Origin: Trichoderma breve
Taxonomy: Eukaryota > Ascomycota > Sordariomycetes > Hypocreales > Hypocreaceae
Assembly: GCF_028502605.1 (NCBI RefSeq)
Contig: NC_079235.1
Location: 4,526,001 to 4,590,000, forward strand
Direction: 5' to 3'
DNA length: 64,000 nt
Shown here: positions 11,376 to 22,562 of the stretch, piece after piece
How positions within the stretch are numbered: position 1 is the stretch's first letter
Layout of the letters: every line of letters starts with the position of its first letter
The notes under the pieces: model-generated
What the model was told of the DNA's origin: nothing
The model's input: the letters and a program-made list of their open reading frames with translations, nothing else
Database searches by the model: none
Made by a program: the position numbers and the translations under genes

Positions 11376-13589
11376 CTACGATATATGCTGACCATCATCT
11401 GAAGGTATATCAGTATTCATGCCCACCATGTCCGGCAGCATGTCACCGAAAGAGTGAGACTGGCTACCCATGAACCCATACAGAACGTCTTCATTGAAAG
11501 ACCCATTCCAATTGCCCCAGTCCCAGTCCCAGTCCCCTCCTTCTACATATTCATCAGAAAGAGGCAATGGAAACCCAGGGTTTCCGACATCCGCCTCTTG
11601 AGGCAACGATGCATCTGCATCAATTGGTCCCATGTCTGGGCAATCAATTCCATCATCTCCAGGCGAGATGGCAACCCCTTTTGCTTCCATCAATTTTTTG
11701 ATGATTATAATAGGACGTGAAACTGCTGAATTGGGTATCGAGAGCTCCTCTAAGCATCTGAGGCTCCACGTTAAGAGAGTCGAGTGATCACTATCTCTTC
11801 CTCCAACCGCCGCTGCATTTCGCACGTGGATGGTGCAAGCCACGTAGACCCCGTAGCTAATGAGGTAAGGAGCTGATCGTAGACTGTATCTAGCCCTGTA
11901 TTCTTGGGCAATATTTGTGATATTCCTTGCAGCTACGGTGCATCTCTTCCAAGATGCAGTGGGAGCTGCTGATGGTAGATTCAAGTGACCCTCGGCAAGA
12001 AGTGGTCGATGGAGAAGAATTATGACTGCGTTATAGATGATGTGTAATGCGAGTATGTTAGGGACCGCACGACGGCTATTCAGAGAAGCTCCCGATGAAG
12101 GATCTAACTGAATAGGGCTGGGAAGATTTGCTTCCCACTTGTTCAGCGCTGCATCTATACCATCCAAGCTCGCCATGGCTCCGGCTGGGGTCGCTCCAAC
12201 CATATAGAAATTGTCTATGATACGCGAAACGATCTTGAATAATAGGCAAAGCTGTTGGAAACAAGAGACAGAGTGTATAGGACCGTAGGGAATGCTTGGC
12301 GTCTGACAAGAGCTGCTGGGAGAATTGGGGTCGACATACGGAGCCCATGGCTCATTCTCCTCCATAATGTCATTCAGTTCGTGGGATACATGGGCATCGC
12401 GAGGTCTAATGGCAACTGGACGGCCGAGATACAGACTTTGAAGCTTGTCGCAAATAAATGCGCCCCAGAACACACGCCGGTAGATCTCAACCTCCTCTGC
12501 ATTCTCTAGCGTAATCTTGTGGTTGAGATGAAGCCCTAGATCGTATACCATGCGCAACGCAGCTCCCGTCAGCAGCCATGATTTAGTCGTCATTCCCTTG
12601 GCGTTATAGGTCCCCCCTAAGAGCAAAAGGCCAACTATTGTTGGTAAGCTGGGCGATAGCAATAAGTTTCCATCGGACATCAGCTCATCACACCGTTTAA
12701 AGAATCGTCCTCCTGCGGTACTCGGATCCGTCGGGTCGTCCAAGACTTCCAACCGACAAGAAAATTTGCTCGCGCAGGCAAATATAGCGTTGAGGAGAAA
12801 TTTGGATGAGAATCGACCCCCCTGCGCGATGTCGCGCATCATTGCTGGGCGATATGTCAAGAGAAAAGTGTGATGTTGCCGGTTCCAGTGTAAGTCGAGC
12901 AGATGAATCGCAAGATCTATGGGCACCCCATCCAACGAGCTCAAAAGCCGCAGGCGATGTTCCTGTTGCCTCGAAAGAACAGCGTTGGCCAAAAGTCCGT
13001 TTCGCACGTATACCAAAGATACCGGATCCTGGTGCTCTTCTGGTTTGATACACGACTGAAGAGCAGAAGAAGGACCGAATACATTTACATTCCCCCCCTC
13101 ATCAGTCCATAAATAGGGAGATACATCCGGAGCTGTTTCTTCGGGATCGTGAGCAGTTGGTCGACCCGAAATCGACTGGCTAGGAGTGCTGGCCCTTGAT
13201 CGTTCCTCGCAAAGATCACGCCACGACTTCGGACGCTCACCAGCCGTCTGGGGTGGTTCAATGTTGGTGTCAGATTTCTCTACCTGCCCCGTTTCCTTAA
13301 TTTGTCGGATTTGTCCTTTCAGGTACTCATTTTCTGCTCGCAAATCGTCCAGCATGGCCCGTGTAGGCCTGTCTTCCAGATTAGCTAGCTGAATGACTTG
13401 TATGATTCAACGGCTCAATTAATGACTGTACCTTGCCTTTGGTGCTTGATGTATGTAGACGCATTCTTTCCCGTGCTTGACACAAGATGCACACGATGGT
13501 TTCTGTGCGCTGCAACGGACTTTTCGTATGCGACAGAACTCACAGCTACGAGCCAGAATACGGCGCTTACCACCTTGCCTATCAGACAT
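11376..13589 (-). CDS. Zn(II)2Cys6 transcription factor with fungal_trans domain, 716 aa
   Basis: Full-length C6 regulator from two exons: 13432-13589 and 11376-13368. The 63 bp intron has donor GTACAG, branch GCTAATC and acceptor GACAG; this acceptor is the one that keeps frame and avoids an in-frame stop. Exon 1 holds the zinc cluster, Cys16, 19, 26, 33, 36 and 43 (spacing 2-6-6-2-6). Exon 2 opens with a coiled-coil dimerisation stretch (LRAENEYLKGQI), then a middle homology region (fungal_trans) with the typical segments RMVYDLGLHLN and RRVFWGAFICDK..YLGRP. The acidic C-terminus contains an Asp-Trp repeat, a plausible activation domain. The start at 13589 directly precedes the cluster; a more upstream ATG at 13730 would add 47 residues. 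It is centrally placed in the catabolic cluster and is its likely pathway regulator (inference). Confidence 0.88.
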
Positions 13590-14258
13590 TACTAATACTG
13601 AAACAACTTCCTGATGCTCAGAGACATGGGTGTATATTGGGTCGGTGGGAAGATCATTCGAGTATGGGGTAAGAATCTGGGGTATGGGGTTAACAAGCCG
13701 ACATGTAGACGGATACTTATACTCCGTCAATTCTAATGTGCATTAAGTCCGATAATTTGATCGGAAAATACGGGAATAATACCCCAATTAATACGCCACA
13801 TGCACCTGCATCCACCGCGAAGTGACAGGCCTGGCGAGACTTAAAACCCAGAAGCCTCTCTTTCTTTTAAGCCTAATACTAGCTCCGGTTGGTAATATTT
13901 CCTGAAGATGGGGCTGGCGGTCATAGTAATGTTTACAAGATTTTACAGTACCGTTCTCTCCATATTGTATCACTATATGCAAGCCAATCTCCTTTGAAAA
14001 GGCTTGTGATAGTTCAAGTTACCCTATGACTGCCCTATTAATGTTTTTTTTTAGGTCTCTGCGTATTTTGATGAGAGACTATCATGTCGCAATTAAAAGA
14101 CCTCAACATATGTTGAGGGAGCAAAGAGATGTGCTCATCTCATAACGACGCGGTAGTAATCTATAAGAATGGAACCACAGAATCCATTCAGCGATATTTT
14201 AAGACATACTCACTGCATCCCCGAATGGGAACACTATATTACTCTAAACAAATTAATC
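13590..14258. other. Intergenic, regulator promoter
   Basis: About 670 bp upstream of the C6 regulator and downstream of the MFS permease. No gene seen; a TACTCCGTC near-copy of the recurrent motif lies around 13719. Confidence 0.45.
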
Positions 14259-16005
14259 TCAGAGAGTGTACTTGAAAAACGGACTCTTGTCCCCGTCATC
14301 CTTTAGCTCTTCATCCAACTGCTCCCGATCCCCCACTGGGATCGATTCAATCAGACGCTCATCGGCGCGATTAGCCCAGAGCAGCAAGCATAGTTGAGTG
14401 ATAGCTGTCACAATACCGGCTGAGAAGAATGACGCCAGCACCAAGTAGGCTGTGCGAAACTCTGGAGCTTCCCTGCTCAAAAAGATATTCGACCCAACGA
14501 CACCGCCAATCATATTGCCCAGTGTGAATTCCAAGGCCATTCCAATAGATCGCTTCCATTGTCCAGCCAAGTTGTTCGAGATCCAGCAGACAATACCGGG
14601 AATAGTCGGAAACAACCCGCTTGCTACCAAGAAGTTTGCAAAATAAATGACTCCTGGCTTCTCCCTTGGCGAGATAACGAGGCAGATGATTAGACCGGAA
14701 AGGCCAACTAAATATGGTATCACGATGGATTGAAAGCGTTTCTGAATCTTGTCGGCGACAATGGCGTTCAAAACACACATGATACAGGCAAATGCGTAAA
14801 TTGGAATGGTGAGAAGTTGAGCGTTGGCGGCCGTATATCCAAGGAGATTTATAGTTGTCGGTAAACTGTAAGAGAGAGAATACGTTCCAGTAGAAATGGT
14901 GAAGAACATGATCTTGATGAAATAAGTCAGAAGTGGGAGCGTTGGATATGTTTTGAAGGGACACTTACACATCCCAGATAAACCTTGATGTCTCCAAAGG
15001 CTTGCTTCAAATACTTCATTTTGAACTCGGGCTCTTTATATCCAGTCTCGTGTCCATCAAATTGCAATCGTAGCTTAATGAATCTTTTTTCTTCATCCGT
15101 AAGCCATTTGACATCGTCTGGAGTATCGCATATGAAAGGAATCGACGCTAGAGCTATAATAATGGACAGCAGGCCTTCCAGGATGAAGATCCATCTCCAT
15201 CCACTATAACCTCGAATACCTAAAGCTTTGCGTTAGAAGTCTTGGCCATTTATCTCCGCTCGGTATTCTTACCATGCATAAAACCGATTCCATACGCCAA
15301 GAGGCCAGAAAAAGATCCTGCTAAACTTGCCGCCGTATAAAACAGAGCCACTCTAAAATGTTGCTCGTACCGAAGATACCATGTTGTGCAAAGGTAGGTG
15401 ACTCCAGGAAATAGGCCAGCTTCTGCTACGCCGAGAAAAAAACGACCAGCCAAAAGACCAGAGTAACTTTGAGTCCAGCCCATACACATCAATCTAAGTA
15501 TAGTCAGAGTGATAATTCTTATTCTTAAATAGCCTCTGAGCCGCAATGTTTGTATATGCCTGGAGGAACACTCACGCAACTCCCCAAATGGCCATAATTC
15601 CAGGCAGCCAGATGGAGGGCTTTGTAAACTTTAGGCCAAGATTACTTGGAACCTCGAATAGGCCATAGGGGAAGAAGAAAATGGTCAAGCACCTGTACAT
15701 ATTAGTATCCGTTCATTTAATGAGTCGTAAACCACTTACCAGTTGAATTGGCTGGGAGACAAATGGAGGTCAGCTTCAAGACCTTGGAGTCTTGCATTGC
15801 CTATGTTGGATCGATCCATGAAAGAAATAAGGTAAAACACGGTCAAAACGGGCAATAATCTCCAATCAATCTTTCGCAGCAGTTCTTTCTGGCGTTTGGT
15901 ATCAAACTTAGTTAGAAGATGTTCGTATTCATCTCGTTCGTTGGCGAAAGAGATAGTCTCTACATCGTCTCGCTGCTCTTCGATTGGCTTCTCTCCAAAA
16001 TCCAT
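14259..16005 (-). CDS. MFS permease, anion:cation symporter (allantoate/DAL5-like) family, 502 aa
   Basis: Twelve-helix plasma-membrane transporter of the ACS/allantoate-permease group, whose members import organic anions such as allantoate, nicotinate, pantothenate and tartrate. Five exons: 15740-16005, 15576-15692, 15273-15493, 14969-15219, 14259-14912; all introns are GT-AG and the joined frame is 1509 nt. The N-terminal cytosolic tail ends with RKIDWRLLPVLT, then ISFMDRSNIGNARLQGL of helix 1, the family signature. LAGRFFLGVAEAGLFPG marks helix 4 and YSGWRWIFILEG helix 6. It is transcribed divergently from the alpha/beta hydrolase at 16513, sharing a 507 bp promoter region, which argues for co-regulation. 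Substrate unknown; an organic acid or xenobiotic anion is a fair guess. Confidence 0.88.
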
Positions 16006-16512
16006 TGTGGGCTAAAGTCGATGGAGAACAAGGTTATCGGATGTTGATAACTAGAAAAAACGCATTTGCCTATTCAGTTACCTACACGATGGGATATTGA
16101 GTCAATAAATATGCCAGAAATAGTAGCGGAAAGGTTTCAGGTGGCGTCGCGGACAATCTGAGTCCGCATGGAGCAAGATGCCCCGTTTCCTGTTTGCGGG
16201 GACCCCAAGATCGCGGGGACACCGAGATCGCGGAGATGTAAAAGAACAATTACTATTCTATAATTTCTCACCGTATCCCATTTTTGCCTCTGCTGCCTCA
16301 GAATATGGCCTCGGAAGAGAACCAATTACCATTAGGTTTCAGTGATTCTATTACCTCCTTGGGCGTGTGGAGAGCGGCCCTTCACCGACCGAAATGCTAT
16401 GACCGACCGGATATTAGAGACACATATATAACAGGTCAAGCCTCTAGTATTTAATTAGTTCTAGTTACCTACCCCAACTACTTATCAGTTCACGACATAG
16501 ACGTCTGACACC
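16006..16512. promoter_or_regulatory. Divergent promoter: MFS permease / alpha-beta hydrolase
   Basis: This 507 bp region separates two divergent start codons. At 16209-16233 there is a direct repeat of AGATCGCGG and, within it at 16214-16224, an inverted CGG-N5-CCG, the half-site arrangement bound by many C6 zinc-cluster dimers. GACCGACCGG and a close copy sit at about 16384-16411. A TATATAA box at 16425-16431 lies 82 bp before the hydrolase ATG. Use of these sites by the nearby C6 regulator is inference. Confidence 0.4.
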
Positions 16513-17820
16513 ATGTCGTCTCTTTTCGCCAGGATCGTTCAGCCCGCTTTCACACAAGCAGTGAAAGCAATCAACTCGGATCCTGAGATAGCCATCTCAG
16601 CAAATTACTTGAATCTTCATTTTGCACTAAAGTCTAACGACTCTACTTTGATACATGTCGTGTCACAGACAGGAAAATTTGCTCTCTCGTTGGGTCTGGA
16701 AACCTCGACGGAAGCGTTTATACTGAATGCCCCTGAAGAGTCATGGCGCAAATTTTTCGATAAACAACTTCGACCGCCATTTCAAAGCTTCTGGGGAATG
16801 CTTCGTGTCATTGGTCCTGATAAAGGCGTCCTTATCAGTGGGGATAACGAAGCATTCGCCAAATTCTGTCGGGTCTGGCGGCTTGTCCTGGATCACTTAC
16901 GGGATGCTGTTCATGGACGTGCAAAGGTAATTGCCTCTGCAGCCTCGTATGAAGAGGGAACTGAAGACGATGACATTATCGGTCGCTATATCTGGGTCGA
17001 CACTCCATATGGAAAGGCCAAGATCTTCTGCGAAACGGCTGGCAGCGGCCCCCAACACATTTTATTTCTGCATACCGCTGGGGCCGACGCGCGCCAATTC
17101 CATACTATTATGAACAACAAAATAGCACAGGAAAGATGCTCCATGTATGCGTTTGATCTCCCCGGCCATGGGCGGTCTTATCCCGGAGCAACCCAGTTTC
17201 CAGGAAGTTATAGACTAGATGAGGATTCTTATATTGATATAATTGGGAAAGTTATCCGGAAGCTCAATCTTGATCGACCCATTGTCTGTGGCGCAAGTAT
17301 GGCAGGCCATATTTGCCTCGCTGTTGCTATGCGAGCCGATGAAATAGGTGTCGGCGGTGTAATCCCATGCGAGGCTTCTGATCATGTCTCTGCTTTGGTA
17401 GATCATTACGCCGTCGGCACTCTTCAAAACGAGTCTATTTTAAATCCTGAGCGTGTCTGTGGACTTATATCCCCTACGGCACCAGCGATTTACCGTCAGT
17501 TAACATGGTGGATTTATTCTTCACAAGCAACCGGCATCTTTCCTGGAGACTTGAAGTTTTATTTCAACGGTTGGGATGGAAGGGATCGAGCTCGTCTTAT
17601 TGACACGAAGAAATGTCCCGTGTACATGCTTACAGGCGAATACGATTACAGTTGCACAGTGGCGGCAAGCAGAGCCACTGCAGAAAAGATTCCAGGAGCT
17701 GTCTTTGAAGAGATGAAGGGATTAGGTCACTTTCCAATGACTGAGCAGCCTGCAGTCTTTTTGCCGTATTTTTTACGCGCCTTAGATTTCATTCAGCAGT
17801 CAAATGTTGTTCCGAGTTAA
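16513..17820 (+). CDS. Alpha/beta hydrolase with N-terminal SCP2-like region, 435 aa
   Basis: Single-exon two-part protein. Residues 1 to about 140 look like an SCP2 sterol-carrier-like fold (conserved W.KF/W...L and LISGDNEAF pattern), and residues about 155-430 are an alpha/beta hydrolase: FLHTAG (oxyanion HG-type motif), DLPGHGRS, nucleophile elbow GASMAG with Ser262, acid in TGEYDYS (Asp378 probable) and His406 in GLGHFPM. It should hydrolyse an ester, lactone or C-C bond of a small hydrophobic molecule, with the SCP2 part perhaps holding a lipid-like substrate. No signal peptide or membrane segment, so cytosolic or peroxisomal; no C-terminal SKL. It is divergent from the MFS permease and lies just before the mitochondrial carrier. 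The SCP2 call is weaker than the hydrolase call. Confidence 0.8.
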   Translation: MSSLFARIVQPAFTQAVKAINSDPEIAISANYLNLHFALKSNDSTLIHVVSQTGKFALSLGLETSTEAFILNAPEESWRKFFDKQLRPPFQSFWGMLRVIGPDKGVLISGDNEAFAKFCRVWRLVLDHLRDAVHGRAKVIASAASYEEGTEDDDIIGRYIWVDTPYGKAKIFCETAGSGPQHILFLHTAGADARQFHTIMNNKIAQERCSMYAFDLPGHGRSYPGATQFPGSYRLDEDSYIDIIGKVIRKLNLDRPIVCGASMAGHICLAVAMRADEIGVGGVIPCEASDHVSALVDHYAVGTLQNESILNPERVCGLISPTAPAIYRQLTWWIYSSQATGIFPGDLKFYFNGWDGRDRARLIDTKKCPVYMLTGEYDYSCTVAASRATAEKIPGAVFEEMKGLGHFPMTEQPAVFLPYFLRALDFIQQSNVVPS

Positions 17821-18359
17821 AGACGTTACGGTGGACTCTCAATAGAATGAGCTCAATTCATCTAGTAATAACAACGCTACATCTGTAGAAATTGAAGCAA
17901 ACATTTATTTGGTTACCCAGTAATCTCGCTATTTGCTATGAATTGTATGGAAGTGCCCTGCGTCAGCAGTTGTCAACTGTATTGGTATTTCCATCTTGGA
18001 CGGCTGCGGATCCAAAACTGCCGAAGCTGTAATCGGTGATTCAAGGGCGCCAATTCCTCGCACTAAATATCGCTGAGAAGATAAAACTGTTGAATTGAGA
18101 GGTATTACATGGATGTGTTATCTTGCTCTTCGAAGCGGCGGATTACCGAGCCTGCCCGTTGACGCGGTTTGTTGGTATGGTATCTCAACGACGGAACATG
18201 TCTTCCCGTGCCATAGGATGCGGGCCTATTCCTAAATTTGAGTAGGTGATTTTATACTTCGTTCGTAGAATCAACGCCTTGGTTATTTAATTATTTGAAC
18301 CCATTACCTTTTCTTCCTATTTTGTGAACCACTCAAGAAACCGCATCATAACCATAGCG
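17821..18359. other. Intergenic, promoter of mitochondrial carrier
   Basis: About 540 bp. A CGG-N4-CCG at 18139-18148 is the only motif I can point to; the remainder shows no gene. A plausible ATG for the carrier ends the stretch. Confidence 0.4.
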
Positions 18360-19367
18360 ATGAGCTATGAAGCAGGTATACTTAACTAAGGTATTCGGCG
18401 TCGATTTCTGTTAATTTCCTATTAGGCAGGTGCAAACACAACATCCAAGCGGGGATCTACCCCAGCAATTTCCTTTGTGTCTGGGTCATTTGCTGGCGGC
18501 GTAGAGTGTCTCGTTACAGTTAGTTGATCGGTAGACGGATGTCGAGACGGACGATTGACAGCGGCATAGTATCCATTTGAGTTTGCAAAGACAAGCATGC
18601 AACTGCAAAACACTCGTATCTCAAGCAGCCCTTTAGTTGTTCTAAGGCAATTGATTCGCACGCAAGGAGTCACTGCATTGTACACAGGATGCAGTTCACT
18701 GGTGTTGGGTACCATGTTGAAGTGTGGAGTGCGCTTTTTCTTCTTCGAGAACATAAAGCTACAGCTCACAAACGTGGTGCCCAGTGATTCGGTTCTCATG
18801 CATAACGTTTTGGCCGGCATGGGAGCTGGTGCTGCCGAGAGCTTGCTAGCCGTTACGCCGAGCGAGCGCATTAAGACAGTGTTGATTGACGATGCAAAAA
18901 CGGGCAAGAAGCAATTGAGGGGCGGTCTACATGCGGTGCAAGTAATATTTCGTCTGCAAGGGATCAGAGGACTGTTTAATGGTCTGTTACCAACAACTCT
19001 AAAACAGTCGATGACCTCGGCTGCGCGAATGGGTAGCTACAGCACACTCAAGCACATAGGCCAAAAGTATGGCATGGAGAACAACTCGTTGACGGCTTTT
19101 GCCATGGGTGCAGCTGCTGGTACGTTTACGGTTTATGCAACTCAACCATTTGACTCCATTAAGACGCGGTCACAAGCACTGAAAAGCTCGGGGACGATCG
19201 CCGCTGCTCGGAGTATCATCAGTGACTATGGATTCAGGGGACTGTGGCGCGGTAGTACAATGAGACTTGGACGCCTTCTTCTGAGCGGTGGAATAGTATT
19301 TACTGTATATGAAAATACTCGCGAAATGATAGAGGCTGTTCTACATGAACAGCGTAAGACTCTATAG
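18360..19367 (+). CDS. Mitochondrial carrier, citrate/tricarboxylate type, 300 aa
   Basis: Inner-membrane solute carrier (MCF/SLC25). Three exons: 18360-18375, 18430-18518 and 18570-19367. The 16-nt first exon (MSYEAG) uses donor GTATAC and acceptor CAG; the second intron is GTTAGT...ATAG. All three repeat signatures are present: YPFEFAKT, TPSERIKT and QPFDSIKT. The order and spacing, with SFVSGSFAGGVECLVTYPFE, matches yeast Ctp1-like tricarboxylate (citrate/malate) carriers, and 300 residues is the usual length. It would move citrate, isocitrate, aconitate or a related tricarboxylate across the inner membrane. The next gene is a tricarballylate-dehydrogenase-like flavoprotein, so a shared tricarboxylate substrate is a reasonable inference. 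The tiny first exon is the least certain part of the model. Confidence 0.85.
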
Positions 19368-20438
19368 AACATTGTTATCAAGCGATAGTCTTAATTCTCA
19401 GAGATTCATGCTGGCTTACACCCCACGCAGCTACAGGGTTGATGGCTTGTCATTGTCACTATTACAGCTTGGGTGGAGGGGTAAGGGCGGCTCGACGGAG
19501 AGCTAGAAGTAATCACTGCACGGCTGCAAGGAGGATGAGTGTCAGCGTTGTGAGTATGTTAGTGGAGTGGTATAAAGCCGGTATTATAACTCCATGATTC
19601 AGCAAATGTGCAACATAAATCTCATCGATATAATTTTTGGGGGGGCTCATATTACTACTCAATAAAGATATAGCCTCAACAGTACATGAATGAAGGAATG
19701 AATAGAGGGGTAAAGTTACATCTTCCGTCTGATAAGGAAAAGACCGAAGGCTTCAATCTAGGCCAGCTCAAATTCTCTAGGTTTAATGGCTCACAACTTC
19801 GAGGGACCTATTCGGTGAATCAATACCCACGGGATGGTGCGTATGGATCTGAAGGCTACAGCATCTCCCCGCAAATCTTCAGTTTGTGAGATTTCCTCCA
19901 TTTTGACTTAAACAACGAGGGGTTGTGCTTTGATACCCCGCGGTGGGGCCCATATTTGCTCAAGGGAGAGTCTTGTTTTTCTTACGTCGAGTCGATTCTT
20001 AATGTTTACTTTCTCAAGCTGCGCTCTCTCGATTGGCAATGACGGAATACCTTGCTCCGAAGCTAGTCACCATTTTTTTATGCGGGAATTCGACTACATC
20101 TGTGGGGAACAACAAGGCAATATCCGCTTTTTGTCGATGCTCTCGGAGACTCATGGCCCGATGGTAAAGCTTGGGCACATGGAATCCAGGACAGGCTGCT
20201 CTCATGAATAGAGATCAGCCTCCCGGTGTGATATAAACTAGGAAGTAAAGCTTGGTCTGTGAAATGATTCAAGTCCATCTTAAAACCTCTTAAAGAAGAC
20301 CTGCACCAGATGCATTCTTCACCGCCGCTCTCTACATCATCACAAGATCCCCGCATATCTTCATCTTCACTATCACCATTACGCTGTCGCATTCAGCCGT
20401 CAACTTGACCATTGAATCATCGAATCATCCATATACCA
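19368..20438. other. Intergenic, promoter of flavoprotein
   Basis: About 1.07 kb between the carrier and the flavoprotein. It has 67- and 93-codon plus-strand frames (19686-19889, 19930-20211) without recognisable features. I see no repeat or RNA gene. Confidence 0.45.
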
Positions 20439-22031
20439 ATGGGTCTACTGTTGAAGGAAGTCGACGTCCTTGTTGTGGGCGGCGGCAATGCTGGGTTCAG
20501 CGCTGCCATCTCGGCAGCAGAGTCCGGGGCTAAACGTGTGATGCTTATCGACGCATGCCCCGAGCATTGGGCCGGAGGAAACTCATACTTCACAGCCGGC
20601 GCATTTAGAACCGTTTACTATGGTCTGGATGACCTGCTTCCAATTGTGAACAATGTGGACAAAGTCATGGCAAAGAAAATTGACATGAAAGCCTACACCG
20701 CCGACGATTTCACGCAGGATATTCATCGTATCTGCAGCGGTCGGTCTGATCCCGAGCTGTCCCAAATCCTTGTGCACGAGTCAAACGCTGCAGTCAAGTG
20801 GCTTGCTAAACATGGTGTGCGGTTTCAACTTCCTTTCAACCGACAGGCTTATGAAGTTGACGGCCGGTTCAAATTCTGGGGCGGTCTATCACTGAAGACA
20901 CAAGATGGAGGCAAAGGCTTGATTGAAGATCTCCGACGAGCCGCGAATACACTTGGAATACACGTTGTCTTTTCCACGGCTGCTAAACGTTTGGTAGTTG
21001 ACGCACGAACTGGTTCTGTCCGGTCTGTTTTCGTGCAGACTGCTGATGGTATCGAGCAGGAGATCCGAGCTACTGCAGTCATTTTGGCAGCAGGCGGATT
21101 TGAGGCCAATTCTCGGATGAGGGCCCAGTATCTTGGCCCCAACTGGGACCTGGCAAAAGTGCGCGGGACGCCGTACAATACAGGCACATGTCTAGAAATG
21201 GCCATCCGAGACGCGTCTGCTAAGCAAGCAGGCAACTGGTCTGGCTGCCACTCTGTCGCTTGGGACGACAATGCCCCTCCACATGAAGGTGATAGACTCA
21301 TCTCAAACGAGTTTACCAAATCAGGTTATCCTCTGGGCTTAATGCTTAATACTGAAGGAGATCGTTTTGTGGATGAGGGTATCGACCTAAGGAATTACAC
21401 ATACGCGATATTCGGCAAGGCTATCCTTGCTCAACCAGGTCATACAGCGTTTCAAGTTTGGGATTCCCAAATGATACCCTGGCTTCGAGATGAGGAGTAT
21501 CGAGAGGGCCGCGTGGAAAGGATCATGGCCTCGTCACTGTCAGAGCTAGCCCAAAAGTGTGCGAAGCATGGATTGACAAACCCAGGCAAATTTGTGGAAA
21601 CAATCACGGAATATAATGATGCCGCAGTTGCTTTTCAAAGAGAGAACCCTTCTAAAAAGTGGGATCCGGCTGTGAAAGACGGGCTCTCTACCCAATCCAA
21701 GACCAAACGTCTTTCCTTGGCCAAGTCTAATTGGGCTGTCCCTCTCATCAAAGGCCCATTTATGGCTGTCAAAGTAACATGCGGTGTTACTTTCACTTTT
21801 GGAGGCCTTGCCGTGGATCCCAAGACTGCAGGAGTGATTTCGTCGACATCGAACTCCGTGATCCCGGGACTCTACTGTGCGGGCGAGATGCTGGGTGGTT
21901 TGTTTTATGGTAATTATCCTGGGGGTTCCGGTCTTACTTCTGGAAGTGTGTTTGGCAGAAGAGCTGGTAAAGCCGCTGCAGCTGCATCCAAAGCATGGAA
22001 TGAAGATATCCAACTACTGTCGAGACTGTAG
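20439..22031 (+). CDS. FAD-dependent oxidoreductase, tricarballylate dehydrogenase (TcuA)/fumarate-reductase-like, 530 aa
   Basis: Soluble flavoprotein of the FAD_binding_2 (fumarate reductase/succinate dehydrogenase flavoprotein) family. The Rossmann motif VVGGGNAGFSAA is at residues 12-23, followed by HWAGGNSYFTAGAFR, the substrate-capping domain, and the C-terminal FAD motif GLYCAGE plus GNYPGGSGLTSGSVFGR. That last block and the N-terminal NAG form are typical of the TcuA group, which oxidises tricarballylate to cis-aconitate in bacteria. The closeness to TcuA is from memory of motifs, not an alignment. No cytochrome or mitochondrial leader is evident. The frame opens at 20412 only through a TTG, so the ATG at 20439 is chosen. 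No intron. Adjacent to the tricarboxylate-type carrier and convergent with the metallo-lactonase. Alternatives: a 3-ketosteroid dehydrogenase-like or urocanate-reductase-like enzyme. Confidence 0.82.
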   Translation: MGLLLKEVDVLVVGGGNAGFSAAISAAESGAKRVMLIDACPEHWAGGNSYFTAGAFRTVYYGLDDLLPIVNNVDKVMAKKIDMKAYTADDFTQDIHRICSGRSDPELSQILVHESNAAVKWLAKHGVRFQLPFNRQAYEVDGRFKFWGGLSLKTQDGGKGLIEDLRRAANTLGIHVVFSTAAKRLVVDARTGSVRSVFVQTADGIEQEIRATAVILAAGGFEANSRMRAQYLGPNWDLAKVRGTPYNTGTCLEMAIRDASAKQAGNWSGCHSVAWDDNAPPHEGDRLISNEFTKSGYPLGLMLNTEGDRFVDEGIDLRNYTYAIFGKAILAQPGHTAFQVWDSQMIPWLRDEEYREGRVERIMASSLSELAQKCAKHGLTNPGKFVETITEYNDAAVAFQRENPSKKWDPAVKDGLSTQSKTKRLSLAKSNWAVPLIKGPFMAVKVTCGVTFTFGGLAVDPKTAGVISSTSNSVIPGLYCAGEMLGGLFYGNYPGGSGLTSGSVFGRRAGKAAAAASKAWNEDIQLLSRL

Positions 22032-22562
22032 AGAACCGTAGAGGATTGGAGATACAGTGCTTTGCGTCAGTGATTATCGAAGGGATAAAAGAGCTTAGAA
22101 TATTTGGCTGAGTTCTCTCTCTCTAGAAATCGCTAGAGGTTACCAATCTTGAGAAAGGTATGCTGCGACGCAACGGTCAATACCTCGTAATAATTGCCGT
22201 AGGTGTCATATCACAACATCGGAAAATAAATACTCAAATCATATAAGAATGAAAACTTCGACATTAATTTGCCGCTTTAGTTACAAGTGCACCCTTTCAA
22301 GTCAAGTCTTAAGCGCCAAGTCGCAAATATAATGTTTTGATATTGCGAATACTGCATTGATATGCAACTCAAGCTCGCAAATGGCCATTAATTACACGGT
22401 GAACAATTGCGACATGTCTCATGAATAGAAGCAGTACGCTTATAGAGGGCTGAAAAATATAATATAAGACATAGGTGCTATCAAGGGCTTGACTGCCGTA
22501 GAGTCATTGTGTGGTAATCTCATACCTCCATACATCCCATCCTCCTATAGAGCGTCGAGATG
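22032..22562. other. Convergent intergenic region
   Basis: About 530 bp, AT-rich, between the 3' ends of the flavoprotein and the lactonase. It should hold two terminators; nothing else is seen. Confidence 0.45.

Noticed and set aside
20849..21319. 156-codon minus-strand frame inside the flavoprotein gene
   Set aside because: Shadow of the plus-strand coding frame; the plus strand carries clear FAD motifs.
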